Positions 62,862 through 64,000 of a DNA stretch of 64,000 bases are shown here, piece after piece. The stretch lies in NCBI RefSeq assembly GCF_000970025.1, contig NZ_CP009528.1, positions 806,001-870,000 on the forward strand, written 5' to 3'. Positions within the stretch are counted from its first letter, which is position 1; each line of letters starts with the position of its first letter. Position numbers and translations under genes: made by a program. This DNA is from Methanosarcina barkeri MS (GTDB lineage: Archaea; Halobacteriota; Methanosarcinia; Methanosarcinales; Methanosarcinaceae). Below the pieces are notes generated by a model, which saw nothing but the letters and a program-made list of their open reading frames with translations, made no database searches and had not been told where the DNA came from.

Positions 62862-64000
<1,139 letters not shown>

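Overview
The window comes from a methanogenic archaeon and almost certainly from a Methanosarcina species. The evidence is the start of an archaeal 16S rRNA gene at the right edge, two complete formylmethanofuran dehydrogenase gene clusters, a Methanosarcina-type S-layer protein with two tandem S-layer domains, a fused ChlI/ChlD chelatase subunit with CobN, an archaeal IF1A-Rio1-KH operon, and a tRNA with a bulge-helix-bulge intron. Intergenic DNA is AT-rich, long, and carries many gene remnants, as is usual in this genus. I cannot name the species from the sequence alone.

Layout. Positions 1-5500 are gene-poor: diverged direct repeats, a fragment of a DUF134 gene, an internally deleted IS4-like transposase, one small unknown gene and an intact DUF134 regulator. 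Positions 5557-8506 hold the main S-layer protein and a lipoprotein. A spliced tRNA-Met (9158-9268), a TauE-like permease, a 36-residue zinc-ribbon protein and an acetyltransferase follow. Positions 11955-14306 (minus) carry molybdate/tungstate transport genes modB-modC and a Mop-type TOBE protein. Positions 15527-21633 hold a molybdenum-type fmd operon whose first gene, fmdE, is a pseudogene followed by intact fmdF-A-C-D-B. After a hemerythrin-like protein and an AbrB-PhoU regulator comes a second, tungsten-type operon fwdD-B-A-C (25292-29542) ending in a clear hairpin terminator.

From 42595 down to 29883 (minus) runs a long gene string: a membrane-anchored protein, a beta-propeller lipoprotein split by a frameshift, CobN, an unusual S-component-like membrane protein with a large secreted domain, a fused double ATPase, a CbiQ-like T component, and a DrrA-like ATPase with an ABC-2 permease. 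This part is marked by tandem repeats inside and between genes. On the plus strand follow a second S-layer-domain protein, the ChlI-ChlD fusion, an AAA-type ATPase paired with a 14-repeat TPR protein, family B DNA polymerase, the pstSCAB-phoU operon and dihydroorotase. The right end has the KH protein/Rio1/aIF1A operon (minus) and the rRNA promoter region with the first 1139 bases of 16S rRNA.

How it works together. Both formylmethanofuran dehydrogenases catalyse the CO2/formyl-methanofuran step of methanogenesis and need Mo or W pterin cofactor; the neighbouring Mod/Mop genes plausibly supply the metal. CobN, ChlID and the ECF-like transporter fit cobalt or tetrapyrrole metabolism, which methanogens need for corrinoid methyltransferases. 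The most unusual items are the covarying hairpin repeat array inside the ECF operon, the fmdE pseudogene with its 13-bp duplication, two genes that appear to lack any canonical start codon, and the ATPase/TPR pair that resembles STAND-like signalling or conflict systems.
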